Source of the DNA: Bretschneidera sinensis
Lineage: Eukaryota > Streptophyta > Magnoliopsida > Brassicales > Akaniaceae
DNA length: 64,000 bases
Reading direction: 5' to 3'
NCBI GenBank assembly: GCA_023935145.1
Contig: CM043705.1
Coordinates: forward strand, 18,068,501 to 18,132,500
In this document: piece by piece, positions 1 through 12,084 of the stretch
Position numbering within the stretch: position 1 is the first letter of the stretch
How the letters are laid out: each line of letters begins with the position of its first letter
Position numbers and translations under genes: made by a program
The notes under the pieces: model-generated
Told to the model about the DNA's origin: nothing
Databases searched by the model: none
What the model saw: only the letters and a program-made list of their open reading frames with translations

Positions 1-1
1 G

Positions 2-2314
2 GAAGTACAGAGGTTAACAGGGCATGTAGAGGCACTTAGTCGTTTCATGTCGAAATCTTCAGAGAAGTGTCTCCCCTTCTTCAGAGCCATTAGGAAGGCA
101 AAAGACTTTATCTGGACTGAAGACTATCAGAAAGCCTTTGAGGAGCTGAAAGAAAATCTGAATTCTCCCCCACTTTTAACCAAGCTTGCCACGGGAGAGG
201 AACTGTACCTATATTTGTCGGTCGGGCAAGAAGTGGTGGCCTCTGTTTTGATTCAAGAAAATATGGGTGTCCAAAGACCCATATGCTATGTTAGCAAAGT
301 TCTCCATAATGCCGAAGTACGATACCTCCTGATAGAGAAAATGGCATATGCTCTCTTAATCACAGCACGAAAACTTTGACCGTATTTCCAAGCGCACACC
401 ATCGTCATCTTAAGAGACTAGCTATTGAGACAAGTACTTCATAAGCCGAATAGTTTGGGGACGATGGTTAAATGGTCTATAGAGCTCGTAGAATTCGACA
501 TCTAGTATAACCCTAAAAAAGCCATCAGGGCTCAGGCCCTCACAGACTTCATTATAGAAATAACGTTCTAGGAAGATCCGAGCAAATCACCAGAACCGGA
601 GATAGTCGAGAAAATTCTGCAGTAGACTCTTCATGTACACAGCTCCTTGAACAACACTAGAAGTGGAGTAGAGCTTATCCTTTGTAGTCCAGATGGATTC
701 ATCATTGAATATGTTTTAAGATTTGGGTTCAAAGCTTCCAATAATGAAGTAGAGTTTGAGCCATTACTCGCCGGGATGAAGCTGGCAAAAACAATGGTCG
801 TTAAAGCCCTGGACACATACAACGACTAGTAATTGGTGGTAAATCAGATGAATGGTGAGTTTGAGGCCCAAGGCAAAAAGATTGCTCGGTATCTTAAAGA
901 GGACAAAGAACTTGTCACTGCACTCAATGTATTTCAGATAACTTAGGTCCCCCGAGCAGAGAACTTGAAGGCTGATGCCCTAGCTCGACTTGCCTCTTCT
1001 CGATAGACCGAGCTAACCCAGGCTGTCTACCTTGAGACTCTCACCAGCCCAAGCATTGATGAACTACTTGTTAGCCTATGACAGAAGGTGAAACTTGGAT
1101 GGATCTGATCTTTCAGTATTTATGTGATGGACAACTCCCCGAATAGAGGAGTGAAGCCAGAAAGTTTATCTCTTACGGTTATAAATGAAAAATTGTACAA
1201 AAAAAGTCTCACTACTCATTATCTGAAATGCCTTGGGCTCACAGAAGTTGACTATGACCTTCGGGAGGTCCATGAAGAGGTATGCGAAAATCACCTCGAA
1301 AGCCGAGCATAGGTCTTTAAGGTTCTTCGTCAAGGATACTACTAGCCCAAAATGAAAATAAATGCTGTGAAATTAGTGAAAAAATGCAAGAGTTGTCAAT
1401 ATTACTCAACTATATCTCACAGGTCGGTAAATCCTCTTACCTCGATCACCAGCCCGCTTCTCTTTGCCATGTGGGGAATGGATCTCCTTGGTCCCTTCAC
1501 CAGAGCACCCGGTCAAAGAAAGCATCTTATTATAGCGATAGGTTATTTCACCAAGTGGATGGAAGCAAAACCACTCACCAGTACAACAGATCACCAAGCT
1601 CCAGGTTTTTTCTGAAAGTCCATAGTGTGTTGGTTCAGCATGCGTCGAATACTGGTGACTGATAACGGTAAACAGTTTAATTGTACTCGATTCAAGGCAT
1701 TCTACGAAGAGCTTCGTATCAAGTATCGATTCTCTTCTGTAGGATATCTGCAGGCTAATGGGCAAGTTGAAGTGACCAACAGAAAACTCCTACAAGTCAT
1801 CAAGAGAAGATTAAACAAGGTTGACAAGCAATGGATCGATTATCTTCTAAACATACTTTGGGCTTATTGAACCATCGCTCAGACTCCCACCGAAAAAACT
1901 CATTTCTTCATTACATATGGTTCCAAAGTAGTCATCCTTTTGGAAATAGGGGTGCCTTCACTACCGGTACAGAACTTCGAGCAAGCCAACAACAAAGAAA
2001 CCTTGCAAATAAATGTTGATCTTATCGATGAATCTTGGGACAAAGCTCATATTTGGTTAGCCGTCTATCAACAAAGAGTGGCTAGGTATTACAACTCTCA
2101 AGTATGAGAGAGGAGCTTTAAACTGTATGATCTGGTTCTAAGAAAAAATGAAGTGTTCTATCCTCGGGAAATGGGAAAGCTCATCGTAAACTAGAAAGGC
2201 CTGTATCACATAAAAAGAGTTTGCCGAGCTAGCACATTTAAGCTTGAAGAGTTGAATGGCAAGCCCATCCCTCACATTTAGAATGCAAAAAACCTCCACA
2301 AATTTTATCAATAG
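2..2314 (+). pseudogene. Ty3/gypsy pol remnant of element A (RT end, RNase H, integrase)
   Basis: This is the 3' two-thirds of a gypsy polyprotein; the 5' part lies outside the window. In order: end of RT with RNase H-like fold (2-379), a second RNase H-type domain (about 640-1010, with a NEVEFEPL segment and LVVNQ after a stop), integrase zinc-binding HHCC region (about 1170-1400, ending KKCKSCQ), integrase core (about 1440-1900) and a C-terminal chromatin-side tail ending HKFYQ before TAG at 2312-2314. The three integrase acidic residues are still visible (GMDLLGPF, TDNGKQF, QVEVTNRK). At least eight in-frame stops or shifts interrupt it, many of them CAG or TGG turned into a stop, so it is dead. 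The domain order and the FYQ ending match elements B and C in this window. RNase H plus the antisense gene downstream suggest the Tat lineage; that lineage call is inferred. Confidence 0.9.
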
Positions 2315-2544
2315 TATACTCCCATTGAGTTTCATACTTCGCATGTGTCAACAGTGTAACTTGTGAATGCCTCGATTATCACTGAAAGAACTTTTACTGT
2401 TCCCTACATTTTGTTTTCCAAGTTATCTATCCTCGGTATTCCCCACTAATAAGAGAACAAAGAAAATAGAGAGTTTGCAAAGAGTGACAAACTAAAAAGA
2501 TAGAATTTCATTCAGAAATATGATTACAAATCTAAAGAAAGCAC

Positions 2545-4670
2545 TACCGGCCTCAAAGTACAGAAAAGAAAAAGAAAACGGCCAAGTTCTCAAGGGTCGA
2601 CCTCCTTATCAGATACGACCTCTTCTGTAATGCTTCTTAATTAGGCCCACACCTTTTCTTGCTCTTCAGCTCGGGATCTGTCCACCACGACGTTATCTTT
2701 TTCCCCCAAGGCATCAAGCTTGAGGACCGAAAAGTTGACCGAGGGGTAAAGCATCTCAACCTTCTTCTTTGCTTCCATGAATCCCTCAAGGTATTAGAGC
2801 CCACCCTCCTCCTCCACAGACTCTTAGAAGGAAGAAGAATTCTTGAAGTCAGCCATAACCTTCTCTGCAGCCCTCTTGATGGCCGTTTCTTTCTCTCCCT
2901 TTAGGCTTTGCTCGGAGGCCTTGGCAGCATCTATCTCCCTCTTCTTAGGGCCCTATTAGCTTCTTTTTTGTCAAGGCAGATCCTCTCCAAGAAGTATTAT
3001 AGCTATTGTATGAGTCCACTACTGTCGTCCAACTTGCACTGACACCTGGATAACTTTTCGATCAAGTCTAAGCAACGATGGGACAACATCCTACTCACAA
3101 TGCCCGATTGAGATGAAAAATCAAGGGAATACATTAAGCTACTAAAAAGTAGAAATGATTGAAAGAAAAGACAAGTCAAGGTAAGAAGGTTCACCTGGGA
3201 GGCTAAAACCTCAGACACGGAGCAAAGGCTCTCAATGGGCTTTCTCCCGAGCTCGATCACATTTCGTAGAGGAATGCCTAGAATGAGGTGCTATCTTGCG
3301 ACCTGAGCATGTACAAACACAGAGTTGTCTGTCTTTATGACCAACTATGCCCTAGTTGGGTATAAAGACCCCAGCCTCTGAAGAGGCCTTTTGGAATGAG
3401 GACGAGGGGCGCGGGTGCTTAGATGAAGATGTAGAGAAAATATATCTCGGTTTGATAAAAAGCTCAAAAAGACTCGAGTTAAAAGGCTCAGAAGGACTCG
3501 AGTTGTCTACGTCAATTAGTATAAGCAAAGGAGCTCGAGGTTGCTTTTTAGACCTCTTGCTTTGCGCAGACTGCTCACTAGCTTGAATGGCCTTCTTTTT
3601 CTCTAGAGGCATTTTCCTCGCTCATTCCCTGGCCCTAACTATAGCTTACATTTATGTTCAATAAAAAATACAAGTATAAGTGACAAGAAGCAAAGAAATT
3701 ATAAAAAGGTTTCAAAGGTATACCAATCTCAATAGTCCCTTTAAGACACCAAAGGCAGAGGCCGCGCTTCACCAGCTCATTATTATCATATAAAAAGTTA
3801 ACGTCAATGGGCACGGTAACTATGGCTTTTAGTGTTTCCTGCTCATTGTTCAAAAATGCAGTTTCTTACAATTTTCCACATGATCCAGACTCCAAGTCAG
3901 TGGAACTCCGAAACTCTTTTCACTCTAAACATAGAAGAAGGTTTTCTTCCACTGCTTGATGGACGTGGGCTTTTTCTTCAACAACATTTTCTTGGCTCTA
4001 GAACTAATCACAACCCACCAATGTTGGCCGTGCTTGCTGATTTGAAAATGAACTTTGAAAACATTTATGTTCATTAGCCCTTTCACCTCCGTGCAAACAT
4101 AAATGAATGTCGTGATTAAACGCATAGAGTTGGGCACTAATTCACATAGTGCTCTGTCAAAATTTTTTAGCACCGAGCAGAAGAAAGGACGAAGTGGCAA
4201 TCTGAGCCCAACTCTTCGATACTATTCGTAAACACATATTTCAAAAGGTTTTTGACTAGGCAGGATATCGCAAACTTTCTCTCCTACACCAGCATTCCTA
4301 ATAATATACTTTTCTTGGATCCGATATACACGCCTAATAGCCTCGAGCTCCTCTACTTCCAGCTTATTTGGCACATAACTTACCCCATATTCCCATTGTA
4401 CTTTTTTTTCTACCATCATGTCCCCTCTAAGCTCGGCCATAACATTATCTTACTCATCATCAAAAGATGAATCCTCATCTTCTTCCTCTTTCTCTCCTTC
4501 ACAAGGAACCATTGCCAATGGTCTCTCATGAGCATTATCATCCCTTGAGCCCTTACCTTCACTAGAGTCTCAGTCCAAACCAATGGTCTTATTCAGCTAT
4601 CTAGAAAGTGCCTCACTGTCCTCACTACAACTACCACTATCGTTAGGCCTATCTGACTCCAAACCAAGCT
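2545..4670 (-). pseudogene. Antisense accessory gene of element A (putative gypsy-type transposon domain plus coiled coil)
   Basis: Read on the minus strand from about 4670. An acidic Ser/Glu/Asp-rich N terminus is followed by a PF04195-like domain (about 4430-3860; segments CVYE and LCELVPNSMRL). Next come a linker, a Lys/Pro/Ser-rich stretch (LEKKKAIQ) and a helical, probably coiled-coil C-terminal part (CLDLIEKLSR, 3000-3100). It aligns with the antisense genes of B and C. Two introns sit at matching positions: 3645-3723 (GT-AG, phase 1) and about 3108-3194, where the acceptor reads AA, so splicing there is probably lost. A stop follows the first intron and another lies near 4455. Function is unknown. 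Antisense accessory ORFs are known in Tat-type gypsy elements. Exact ends are approximate. Confidence 0.72.
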
Positions 4671-4847
4671 TTAACGCCTCGAATCTTCTCCAAACGATCG
4701 ACTCTTCTGATTAAAAGTAGGCTACGGGGGCTCCCAAACTTCAGTAGACTCTGAGGGCTCCTAAACTTTAACAGAGTCCGAGGGCTCTCAAAATTTTATT
4801 TTTGAATGCAAATGAGTGAAGTGAAGAAATAAGAGAAAAATTCTCTC

Positions 4848-4855
4848 TTATTTAA
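4848..4855 (-). promoter_or_regulatory. TATA-like box of antisense gene A
   Basis: The minus strand reads TTAAATAAG about 180 bases before the antisense reading frame starts. It lies at the position equivalent to the clearer TATATAAG of element B, and flanking sequence (CACTTC, TTTGCAT) is shared by the two. Activity is inferred. Confidence 0.45.
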
Positions 4856-5221
4856 GGTTTTAGACATGATCAATGAAGAGAATTAAGTCTATCCCCGACT
4901 ATAAAGTCCTGATGTTTCACATAATCAGGGGAAGATGGTACTGTTTTACTCCCCAAGGTAGCTGAAGGTGTACCATCAAGGGCATGCACCATCTTTCCAC
5001 TCCCTAAAACAATAGGGCATACTCCATCATTAAATACCCTCTTAGAATGTTCTGGAATAGAACAAAAGTCCACCCAAAAACCTTATGTGGGTTTAAAGAA
5101 AAATATACGGTCCAAAAGAGCTCTTACATGCCCAAAGCAGAAGAAGAGGCCCAAAAGTCCACTACGAACTGCAAAAGAAGACAGCCCAGGCCAAATGTCC
5201 ACATGAAAAGTCCTCTGTAAG

Positions 5222-6362
5222 AAACCATTAAGGCCAAGCATTTTGATTAAGCCTTATTTTCTCGGTCCCATGCCTTCAAGATCGAGCATTTTGACTAAGC
5301 CTCATATGCTCGGTCCCACGTCTCTAGAAAATCTCTAAGGCCAAGAATTTTAACTAAGCTTCATATGCTCAGTCTTATGTCTCCAAGGCTGAGCATTTTG
5401 ACTGAGCTTCATATGCTCAGTCCTATATTTCTAGAGAATTTTTTAAGCCAAGTGTTTTGACTAAACCTCAGATGCTCAGTCTCATATCTCCAAAGCCGAG
5501 CATTTTGACTGAGCCTAATATCCTCGGTCCAACGTCTCTAAAGAATCTCTAAGGCTGAGCATTTGACTAAGCTTTATATGCTCGGTCCTATGTCTCTAAG
5601 GTCGAGCAATTTAACTAAGCTTTATATGCTCAGTCCCATGTCTCTAAGGCTGAGCATTTTGACTAAGTCTCATATGCTCAGTCTCATGTTTCCAAGGCCT
5701 AGCATTTTGACTAAGCCTCATATGCTCGATCCTATATCTCTAAGGCCGAGCATTTTGATTAAGCCTCATATACTTGGTCCTATGTCTCTAAGGTCGAGCA
5801 TTTTGACTAAGCCTTATATACTTGGTCCGAAGTCTTTAGAAAACCTCTAAGGCCGAGTATTTTGATTATATGCTCGGTCCCATGTATCCAAGGCCGAGCA
5901 TTTTGACTAAGCTTCATATGCTCGGTCGTTCTATGTCTTTAAGACTGAGCATTTTGACTGAGCCTCATATGCTCGGTCCGACGTCTCTAGAAAATCTTCA
6001 AGGCCGAGCATTTTGACTAAGCCTCATATGCTCAGTCCCATATCTCCAAGGCCAAGAATTTTGACTGAACCTCATATGCTCGGTCCCATGACTCCAGAGA
6101 ATCTCCAAGGTTGAGCATTTTGACTAAGCTTAATATACTCGGTCCCAGGTCTCCAAGACCGAGCATTTTGACTGAGCCTCATATGCTCAGTCCCACGTTT
6201 CCAGAGAATCTTCAAGGTCGAGCATTTTGACTAAGCTTTATATGCTCGATCCCAAGTCTCCAAGGCCGAGTATTTTGACTTAGCTTCATATGCTCAGTCA
6301 AATATCTCCAAGACTGAGTATTTTGACTGAGCTCCATATACTCGATCCCACACCTCTAAAGT
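5222..6362. repeat. Tandem hairpin repeat array of element A (48-bp unit with longer variants)
   Basis: About twenty imperfect units. The short unit is 48 bp; longer units carry roughly 15 extra bases (AGAGAATCTCCAAGG-like). Each unit has the inverted repeat CCGAGCAT ... ATGCTCGG separated by about 16 bases that contain TTGACT. The array lies between the antisense gene's promoter and the polypurine tract, as in element B. Because 48 is a multiple of three, frames through it stay open (for example 5563-5850), but they should not be read as proteins. Confidence 0.9.
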
Positions 6363-6390
6363 AAGCAACTAAGAACACTAGCTCCATTAT

Positions 6391-6434
6391 ACTTCCTTAA
6401 GAATATAAATATACTTAAGGAAGTGGGGGGCTTT
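6391..6434 (+). other. Hairpin and polypurine tract (PPT) before 3' LTR of A
   Basis: A perfect 11-bp inverted repeat, ACTTCCTTAAG (6391-6401) and CTTAAGGAAGT (6414-6424), overlaps the purine run AAGGAAGTGGGGGG that directly precedes the LTR. This is the expected primer for plus-strand DNA synthesis. Elements B and D keep the same block. Confidence 0.8.
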
Positions 6435-6913
6435 TGATGTAGTGAATAATTTTTCCTCCAATAATCTAGTGACACATGGACGTTTCTTTCTCTGATGATC
6501 TAACAACACATGGATAACTCTCCCTCTAATAATCTGAGGACATGTAAGACCTCAAAATGAACCATGATGCAGTAGAGCAAATGATTAAACCGTTATTACT
6601 AACAAACCCCTCACACGCGAAAACGAAAGCGATATTCTAGGTACTACGTTGTCCCCAAGCGAGCAACAAATTTGATTCCTTAAGATGATATAAATAGGGG
6701 GTCCAAGGTACACAGATTTCAATCGTTATTCATCACAAAATACTACTATTACCATTATCATTCCCTCCATAAAACATTGCACTAACAAAAACATCAGAGA
6801 TTCCTCGGAGGTATCACTCCCTTCTTCCTCCGATGACTCTTTAGTTCAACGTTTTCTTTCTGTGTAGACCTAGCATTTTAGTTCTCCAGCCTAGCAGTAG
6901 ATTTTTGGCATCA
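6435..6913 (+). mobile_element. 3' LTR of gypsy element A
   Basis: The 479-bp LTR starts TGATGTAG right after the polypurine tract and ends GGCATCA, giving TG...CA ends. TATAAATA is at 6689-6696. U3 holds degenerate copies of a roughly 33-bp motif with ACACATGG, related to the G-box repeats of element B's LTR. The region before the end has the CATCAGAG / CTCCGATGACTC segment also found in the B and D LTRs. No primer site follows, as expected for a 3' LTR. The 5' copy is outside the window, so target duplications cannot be checked. Confidence 0.85.
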
Positions 6914-7310
6914 ACGTGAGGAAAAACTGAGAAAATCAAACTCATCCCCACAATATTAGCTGGGCATTGGGCGCTAATTTTTGCTTCATCAATGCTTAAA
7001 CTAATGTAGACATCCACATCAACTCTCTCTCTATCTCTTTCTCACTCTCTCTCATGGGAGTCACCCTCCAATGAAGTTTAATTGATATCATTTCGTTCTT
7101 TAATCACCATAATGCAATCAAATTTAGGCAATAGCAAAGTACTTCAAACATGATTGAGCACGTTAACTAGCTCATTTATAGTGGGCTGGAGACCATCGTG
7201 GAATTTTGTTCTCAATAAGCTAGGCAGCCATTCTTGCTATTACTACTTCCAATGTTGCTGCAAATGGTTTATAGCTTGAGGGACAAGATTAATTAGAGAT
7301 TAAACAAAAA
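6914..7310. other. Unassigned flank of element A
   Basis: No gene or repeat family recognised. A short CT-rich microsatellite lies at about 7023-7055. The rest is AT-rich with no coding frame I can support. Confidence 0.4.
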
Positions 7311-7522
7311 CAATCACATTTTTTTATTTTACTATTATCAAATCATAATGTTCCATGAGTGACCTGTCGGTTGGTTGATACAAATCATTAATTTCAATAG
7401 AAAATGACTTGAAAGTTGCAACATTATAGTGGATTCATCATCTCTGTGAAACCTTGGCCATCATTGTTCAATTTGATTCACAATAGACAACGAATGGTGT
7501 AAATTAAAATTCATATTCTGTA
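7311..7522. repeat. Dispersed repeat, copy 1 (partner at 25816-26015)
   Basis: About 200 bases resemble 25816-26015. Shared landmarks in the same order are TATCAAATCATAAT, CCATGA.TGAC, AAAATGACTTGAAAGTTG, CCATCATTG or CCATTGATTG, and a GATGTAAATTA-like end. Nature unknown: possibly a short interspersed or miniature element, or an old segmental copy. Confidence 0.6.
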
Positions 7523-9839
7523 AAAGGATCCTTTGTCGTTGAGATTATCGATTGTTTGGTGTTTTTGATGGTAAGATGTTGGACTACATTTAAAATTTAA
7601 ATCAAAAGTTAGAATGCATCACAGTTTTTACCAAAATACCTTTATGTCACATCAACAAAGTAGAGTTTTTAAAAAAATAAAATAAAATCACATTTTTTTT
7701 CGAAATTTAAAAAAATAATGGTAGAACACTGACCAAAATGACCTTCAGTCATGCCTCGTCGACAGGTGGGGTGCAAGAGCCCACTCTGGCAACAGTTGGC
7801 TGATGAATTTTCCAAAATGCTTAAACGGTCAGTTTCTGTCATCGTACTGGTGGTCGAAAACATTTAGATTTAAATTCAGGCCCTTTTCGCCACATATGCA
7901 ACGCACGAGGGCGGTTTGGCCGACGGAAGGTGGTGAACTTGGTGTTAAAACATTGATCTCGTCGAGCTCCTTCAATGGTATTAGGTCGAAGTTTGCTCTT
8001 TTCTGATGATTAGTTGGTCCAATTTAACCAAAAGTATCCATATGGTAAAACAATTAAATTATATGCTTTAATCAATTATTAAATTACCATTTCTATTTGT
8101 ATTTTGAATCACTTAGAGCTACCTAGGTAATCCAATCTTGAACAACACTAACCACATACAATTCTCAAATGTAGAGGATAATCCTCAAATCCTACCTTTT
8201 ATTATGACTCTTTTATTTATTTATTTTTCATGAATGCTTTAAACTACTTTAAACTCATTCAAGTCTAGACAATTGCATGCTTTTCAAGCAACAATTATAT
8301 AAGAATAAAATAACTTGGAATAATAGCACATATGAGCAAAATAATCATTTTCATCACCTAATAGGGCATTGTAGCATATTTCAAACGTGTAGATACATGA
8401 CTATGGCTCAAGAAAAGCAAAACAACAAATTTATCACTAGTTTTCAAGTTTATGCTAATCAATTACCTATTTTGACTAAGGGGGTCACGATCGTAAAACT
8501 GGAGTTCATAATCGGTACCAAGGGGGTACCGACTGATTTTTGTTTTTGTGACAGTAATAAAAAATTATAACATCAAAGTAATAAAAAAAAACATTCGTAG
8601 GGGATGTATTCCTCAAGATTTTATTCTTAAAAAATATATTTATGGTGGTTTAAAAATAATCCTAAGCTTTTTCATTTCATGACATGCAAATTTGTGAAAA
8701 GAAATGATGATTACTAACCTTTCAAAGAATGACGAGAAGAAGACCACGTGTGGTTGTTGAACCTTAGAAATTCACTAATGCTCTTTTTTCAACTTGATGG
8801 ACTTGAAATGACTTTGTTTGACTCTCAAATATGGAGACCCAATTACAAGATAATGGTGAGAATTTGGCTAGTATATTTATGTAAGAATGGTATTTGTGAT
8901 TATCCGGACCTATTACTCATAAACTACCCAATAACCCATAAGTATTTTGAGGAAGAAAAAAAGTATAGTTTTTGCAAGCTTCTAGCTTAGAGGTGTTATT
9001 TTGAAGTGTAAAGAGGAGATGTATTTATAGGTGCTTAGGGGAAACAAAGTTTTAATGGTGGTTCATAGGCTGTTTGCTGAGGTTAAAGAGTCATAATCAT
9101 AATAGATTTGACCTCGTTGAAGTCTATATCATGGGGGATGAAACCGAGCAATGATGAACTGAAAACTGTAACATAAGTATCGATCAGTACCTTTGACCAA
9201 TTGATCGGTGCTTGCTTGACAGGTAGGCCTTTTAGTTTGGGTTTTGGCCCAAAATAGTTTAAATGGAATTTTTGGAGCCTAACATAGATGGAAATAGGTC
9301 TTTAGGTGTTTGGGATTGTGTTTTAGGTTTAGCTGGATTAATTTAGCTTATTTAGAACATGTATTTGGGTTTGTAATTGGTCTCGCTAAAAAATTAAGTC
9401 CAAGTCAAAAAATTCTCTAAGTTCAAGCACATTGGGACCAAATTCTTATTTAGAACATGTAATTGGTATCTAGAGTTTGCCCCCTTTGATTGAGACTCTT
9501 TTGAGAGTGTTAATCAAAGGCTATGTGTGACCGTAGTTTCATTTTAAATGTTAGTTTGCAATGCTTGCTCAACAGTACATATATTATTGGGTAAAGCTTG
9601 TTTCATAAGAGCACCCATGATAGTGATGCATATATGAGGTGATGGAGTTATTGTCCGTTCACTCAAGTGATGTTTCTGGATTGAAAAGAGTCTGTTTTAA
9701 TGGCATTGAACTCCACTAGAGATTAGGTTGCTAAAAGATTTCGATAATCCAAGTCTAGACTCTAATGGGGAGGAGACTACTTTAAACATGCTCGGGGATT
9801 GATTCTTGGATTAGATTAAAAATTAGACTTAAGGATGAT
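7523..9839. other. Unassigned AT-rich region
   Basis: No supported gene. Short open frames (for example 8277-8570 and 8748-8990) have low-complexity, AT-driven translations and no motif. The stretch around 7740-7960 has higher GC and could be an old exon or LTR piece. The stretch 9000-9500 has LTR-like composition, but I found no partner copy or terminal motifs. Confidence 0.35.
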
Positions 9840-10217
9840 GGCTAAATCTTGCCTTGAAGATAGGTAAGGGCTTATATGATTGTTTTAGAGGTGAGGGCTT
9901 ATGTCTGCTTTGAGAAAAAAAATAAGGGTTTATTTCTTGCTTTAGAATCAGATAAGGGCTTACATGATTGCCTTGGGAAGTAATGGTTTATGTTTGCCTC
10001 GAGAAAGAAATAAGGGTTTATGTTTGCCTTAAGAAAGAAATAAGGATATTGCCTTTAGGATTGATAAGAGCTTACATGATTGCCTTGGAAACGTAGATTT
10101 ATGTCTGCCTTGAGAAAGAAATGAGGGCTTATATTTTGCCTTAGAGATTGATAAAGGCTTACATGATTTCCTTGAAAACAAAGGCTTATGTCTACCTCGA
10201 GATAGATTTTGGTGCAC
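9840..10217. repeat. Degenerate tandem repeat rich in TTATGTTTGCC and AAGGGCTTACATGATTGCC
   Basis: The phrases GATAAGGGCTTACATGATTGC, TTTATGTTTGCCTTGAG and AAAGAAATAAGG recur at least five times with irregular spacing of roughly 30 to 110 bases. It abuts the gag end of the inverted part of element B. Confidence 0.65.
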
Positions 10218-10299
10218 CCCTACAGGAATGGCTCGAACAACTATTTGGTTCTTGGACTAGGGATGGATTCTTGAAAGGATAGTGTGTGATGGGTTCTCA

Positions 10300-11569
10300 A
10301 ATGTTTAGTTTGGGTGAAATGTGAAATGTTGGTCCTGGACGTGTTGAAGGGAGTAAAGCTCTTAAAGCAGCCAAGGGCTTTGTGCTTGTTTTCGCGAAAA
10401 TGTCGCTTGGTTAGTTCATGGTGAGGACTGACAAGGTCTTTCCTCTTTTTCTCTGTGTCTCATTCTCTTTTTCTACTGAAGGCTTGATCATCTTCCGCCA
10501 ACATGTACTTTTCAGCTCAGGCCAAGATCTCGTTCATGTTGCTCAATGGTCGCCTGGTGAGCTTGGAGCTGAAGATTCTGAATCTCAGTCCGTTTTTTAA
10601 CGCTAGCATTTGGACGTTGGGTTCAAGGTTAGGGATTGCCCAAGTGATAACATTGAACGTTGAAATGTTGGCCCGAAGTCTCTCCCCTTGGAGTTGGTTG
10701 ATGTTGAACAAAGACTCTGAGGTCTTCTTAGGCCCCTTGCTGTCGAGAAAATGGGATGCGAAGGCGTAGCTCAGTTCCTTGAAAGTGCCAATGTTCCCTG
10801 GCATCAGTCGAGAGTACCAAGCTCTAGCTACCTTCTCGAGTGTTAGGGGGAATGCTCAACACATCACGAGATCGGAATGACAATAAAGCATCACAGTAGT
10901 CTTATAGTGTTGGAGATGATCCAAGGGGTTTGCTGAACCGTCATAGGTTTTGATTTGGGGTATTCAGAAGTTCTGCAAGAGTGGAGCTTCGAAGACCTCT
11001 TGAGTGAATGACGGGTCCTAAACGTTGAGCTCATCCAAGACATTGTGGTTCTAGCATTTAAGTGCTTCGTTGATTTTTTCCTTTATTTCCTTGATCCGTC
11101 TATCGAGGCCTGGGTTGTTCTTGGAGGAGGGGTTTCATTTGGATTTGATGGTGTGAGGTGGTGATGACTTTGGCATGGAGCAGTTGTCGATGGGGTGCTC
11201 ATAACTAGCGGGGCTCATGCGTTTAGGATTTTGTTTGGGTGGTGTGGGAGAGGGATAGTAAGCCCCTCTTCAAATCTAGGCGGTGAGGTCAGTCACTAGA
11301 CACGAGAGTTCCATGAACTACGCCTGGAGTATAAGAATAGCGGGATGCATCGAGGCGACCCTTTGGAGATTTTCAAATGGGTCAATCTCTGTGTAGTGGG
11401 GGTGTTGGGTCCCGAGAAGGGGTTGTTGATCGTTGCTGGGGGACCTTTGCTCAAACATGATGGGGAACCTTGACCAGGAGCATTGGCTATGGGCACTATT
11501 TTGTGCAGGTGCGGCGCTGGTCCCGATAACTCCTTTGTTGGCATTCCTTGTGGTATATCTGGGTGGCAT
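10300..11569 (-). pseudogene. Ty3/gypsy gag remnant on the minus strand (inverted part of element B)
   Basis: The minus-strand start at 11569 (MPPRYTTRNANKG) matches the gag start of element C (MPPRNSTRRTNE). The conserved retrotransposon gag domain (PF03732-like) lies at 10517-10804, with KELSYAFASHFLDSKGPKKT and SSKLTRRPLSNMNEILA nearly equal to element C. Weaker similarity continues to about 10300 (RENKHKALGCFKSFTPFN). Several stops and frameshifts are present and no protease or RT follows. The primer site and LTR lie upstream in the same orientation. It is opposite in strand to the rest of element B (12735-18868), which points to an inversion. Confidence 0.85.
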
Positions 11570-11634
11570 GGCAACTGATGAGTTCTTTAGACTTCTTCGC
11601 TTTTACTGTTAGCGAGAGATGGTCGTTTCTCATA

Positions 11635-11644
11635 GACGGCGCCA
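11635..11644 (-). other. Primer binding site of inverted element B end
   Basis: The minus strand reads TGGCGCCGTC just after the LTR end, as in element C. The TGGCGCCGT core is that used with tRNA-Asp in Athila/Tat-type elements; only about nine bases fit that tRNA, so the primer identity is inferred. Confidence 0.75.
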
Positions 11645-11650
11645 ATTTGT

Positions 11651-12080
11651 TGATGCCTAAAATATGTTGTTGAGTTGGAGGTTAGTGCTCTTGGGAAGGG
11701 CCTGCACACGGAAACAAGGGTGAACTAGAGGGTCGCTAGAGGAGTAGGGGAGTGATGCCTCCGAAGACACTCCGATGCTTTTGTTAGTGCAAGTTTTTAA
11801 GGAACGATTAGAATTATGCTAATGAGAGCTTTCAGTAATGAACTCATAATTGAAGATGGTTTTGTTCTACATACCTTAGGTCTTTTATAGTGATTCAAAG
11901 GTGGGACTACCCACGTGCTAGGGATGGGCAATCCCGGAGATCCTGTTCTTCCGGCGGGGGTCTAGTCGCGTGTCCTGGTATGGTCTAACCTTGCAATCAC
12001 GCTTACAGCCCAGTCCATGGGAGATTATGAGTGACAGTGGTGTTGTCAATTGCTCATCCATGTGTCATTAGATTATTGGA
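11651..12080 (-). mobile_element. Truncated 5' LTR of element B (minus orientation)
   Basis: Read on the minus strand it matches the last 430 or so bases of the B 3' LTR at 18285-18868, including a TATAAAAG box (11882-11889) and a GGCATCA end next to the primer site. Similarity stops at about 12080, inside the G-box repeat part, where a PMD gene fragment begins. The first roughly 150-180 bases of the LTR are therefore missing. Confidence 0.85.
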
Positions 12081-12084
12081 GTCT

